From assembly GCF_024808875.1 (NCBI RefSeq), contig NZ_JANUCT010000004.1:124001-188000 (forward strand): a DNA stretch of 64,000 nt, in the 5' to 3' direction. Below, piece by piece: positions 63,209 through 64,000 of the stretch. The notes under the pieces were generated by a model. The model worked only from the letters and a program-made list of their open reading frames with translations, was not told the DNA's origin and did no database searches. Numbering within the stretch: position 1 is the stretch's first letter; the number at the start of each line of letters is the position of its first letter. A program made the translations under genes and the position numbers. This DNA is from Methylohalomonas lacus. Its GTDB lineage: Bacteria; Pseudomonadota; Gammaproteobacteria; Methylohalomonadales; Methylohalomonadaceae.

Positions 63209-63448
63209 TGCACCCGCCGGAAACGTGGATTAGTCAAAGGTGCGGTTACCTCATAAAGCTCACGGTAACCGATGGTAGGGCAAAGACATAGGCGCCCAGA
63301 AAAACAGGTCTGTTATAGAATTAAATGGTGAGCCGCTAAAATAACAAGGAATCGTTGTTCGTCCATTTGTAGAAGCACCTACTAAGGCGCTAGCTTTGCC
63401 ACAGTTTGCGGAACGGCGATGCCCGCGTCGGCACATTTTTCGCGTTAT

Positions 63449-63523
63449 TTAGCGCATGCCCAGGAAACCCAGTATAAACAACACTATGACAACTGCACCT
63501 ACAATCCAGATTATTTGGTTCAC
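63449..63523 (-). CDS. 24-aa single-helix membrane peptide
   Basis: GTG at 63523, preceded by AAGGA at eight to nine bases, opens a frame that reads MNQIIWIVGAVVIVLFILGF and then LGMR. It closely resembles the tiny conserved membrane peptides of other proteobacteria that have the form 'MNxIIxIVGxVVxVLxILxFxGLR'. The frame ends in an Arg that would anchor the cytoplasmic side. It is too short for usual gene calling, yet both the sequence and the ribosome site argue that it is real. Confidence 0.65.
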   Translation of the reverse strand: MNQIIWIVGAVVIVLFILGFLGMR

Positions 63524-63752
63524 GGTTCGTTTCCTTTTGTTGCTATGTATAATCCTTTTTACCATTGCAAGAATTCTGCTTCGGTGCGTTAGCGAACGCT
63601 TCTCCGATAATCCTGCGCCAGTTTCAGGGGGGAATCACGAGCACAATTGTTCGTCACCAGCACCTACTCCCGGCTACTTGATTAATTGACTTCTACCAGG
63701 ATTGCCGCTAGCGTTAGCCAGTTCGGCTTGAATACAGTTCGCTAGGACAAAG

Positions 63753-63777
63753 ATGCCCACTTTTAGTTTGGGCATAA
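63753..63777. repeat. Weak hairpin in the 360-base right-end gap
   Basis: ATGCCCA and TGGGCAT can pair around ACTTTTAGTT-type loop sequence, followed by AAAAA. The gap 63524-63883 shows no other structure or gene. Confidence 0.35.
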
Positions 63778-63883
63778 AAACACGCTTTGTCGGTGCGGTG
63801 GCGCACTTATTCGTTGTTCGTTATTAAGTGCTCTTGCAGAGTCGATTCCAAATGCTTCCAGGTATCCAGGCTAGGAGACTGCG

Positions 63884-64000
63884 GTGCGAATAGTCACGCG
63901 TGTACACCTTCCCAGGCTAGCGCTAATAATGGCCTGTTTTCTGTCATTGGCGTTCCCGCTGTCTGCCCATGCCGGCGAAGAAGGGTATCGGCTACTCGAG
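63884..64000 (+). CDS. Secreted protein, N-terminus only
   Basis: GTG at 63884, with AGGAG six bases upstream, starts a signal peptide (RLALIMACFLSLAFPLSAHA, cleavage expected after AHA). The first mature residues are GEEGYRLLE. Thirty-nine codons run to the window edge, so the family cannot be named. Confidence 0.7.
   Translation, partial: MRIVTRVHLPRLALIMACFLSLAFPLSAHAGEEGYRLLE

Overview
The window looks like a chromosomal segment of a gammaproteobacterium, probably an uncultured or little-studied lineage. The best evidence is gene order: ftsK-lolA-rarA-(fluC)-serS is a classic gammaproteobacterial block, and uvrC-pgsA-tRNA-Gly(GCC)-tRNA-Cys(GCA)-tRNA-Leu(UAA) matches the E. coli uvrC-pgsA-glyW-cysT-leuZ order. 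A membrane transhydrogenase (pntAB) and a four-cysteine FNR-type oxygen regulator suggest a facultative, respiring cell. The host DNA is moderately GC-rich.

Layout. 1-4.1 kb: an AbgT-type transporter cut by the left edge, then three enzymes on the minus strand (phosphoesterase, alpha/beta hydrolase, quinone oxidoreductase). 4.3-11.8 kb: the ftsK-lolA-rarA-fluC-serS block and a PAS-GAF-GGDEF diguanylate cyclase. 11.9-18.3 kb, mostly minus strand: pntB-pntA, a Bax-inhibitor-1 protein, tRNA-Ser(TGA) on the plus strand, and a run of small exported proteins (BamE-like, Sel1-repeat, two acidic low-complexity proteins). 18.4-22.3 kb: family-5 uracil-DNA glycosylase, uvrC, pgsA and three tRNAs. The tRNA-Leu(UAA) gene is split by a 358-nt group I intron.

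22.3-38.06 kb: a 15.7-kb integrative element inserted at the 3' end of the same tRNA-Leu, bounded by a 16-17 bp repeat of the tRNA end. It carries a P4-type integrase with arm-site repeats at both ends, an AlpA-type regulator, a P4-like replicative ATPase followed by an origin-like inverted repeat, and AT-rich accessory genes including a HEPN-like protein. It also has a compressed phage structural set: S49 head protease, major capsid protein, a small helical protein and a 993-aa tape measure. A nuclease-like cargo gene and small regulators close the right end. I find no terminase, portal, head-tail connector or tail tube. The element therefore looks like a reduced prophage or, more interestingly, a phage satellite that supplies its own capsid and tail ruler. 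A 14-bp palindrome (GTTTCCGGGGAAAC) occurs five times, only inside this element and mostly just ahead of genes.

38.1-50.9 kb, host again: a degenerate zincin-like lipoprotein, a MAPEG protein, a membrane GGDEF enzyme, an acyl-CoA synthetase/GNAT protein acetyltransferase, and FNR. A phasin-Hsp20 pair follows with a perfect FNR box placed for class II activation, then nicotinamidase (damaged 5' end), nicotinate phosphoribosyltransferase, pterin-4a-carbinolamine dehydratase, an AsmA-like protein and a blue copper protein. 51.4-56.8 kb: a 1791-aa kinase-ATPase-GAF-PAS-GGDEF signalling protein. 57.2-64 kb: a decayed AraC/GlxA regulator, several small stress-type proteins (DUF883, DUF3185, CsbD, a 24-aa membrane peptide), an AI-2E-type permease, and an Anbu proteasome-like gene with formylglutamate-amidohydrolase-like and transglutaminase-like partners. 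The right edge cuts a secreted protein.
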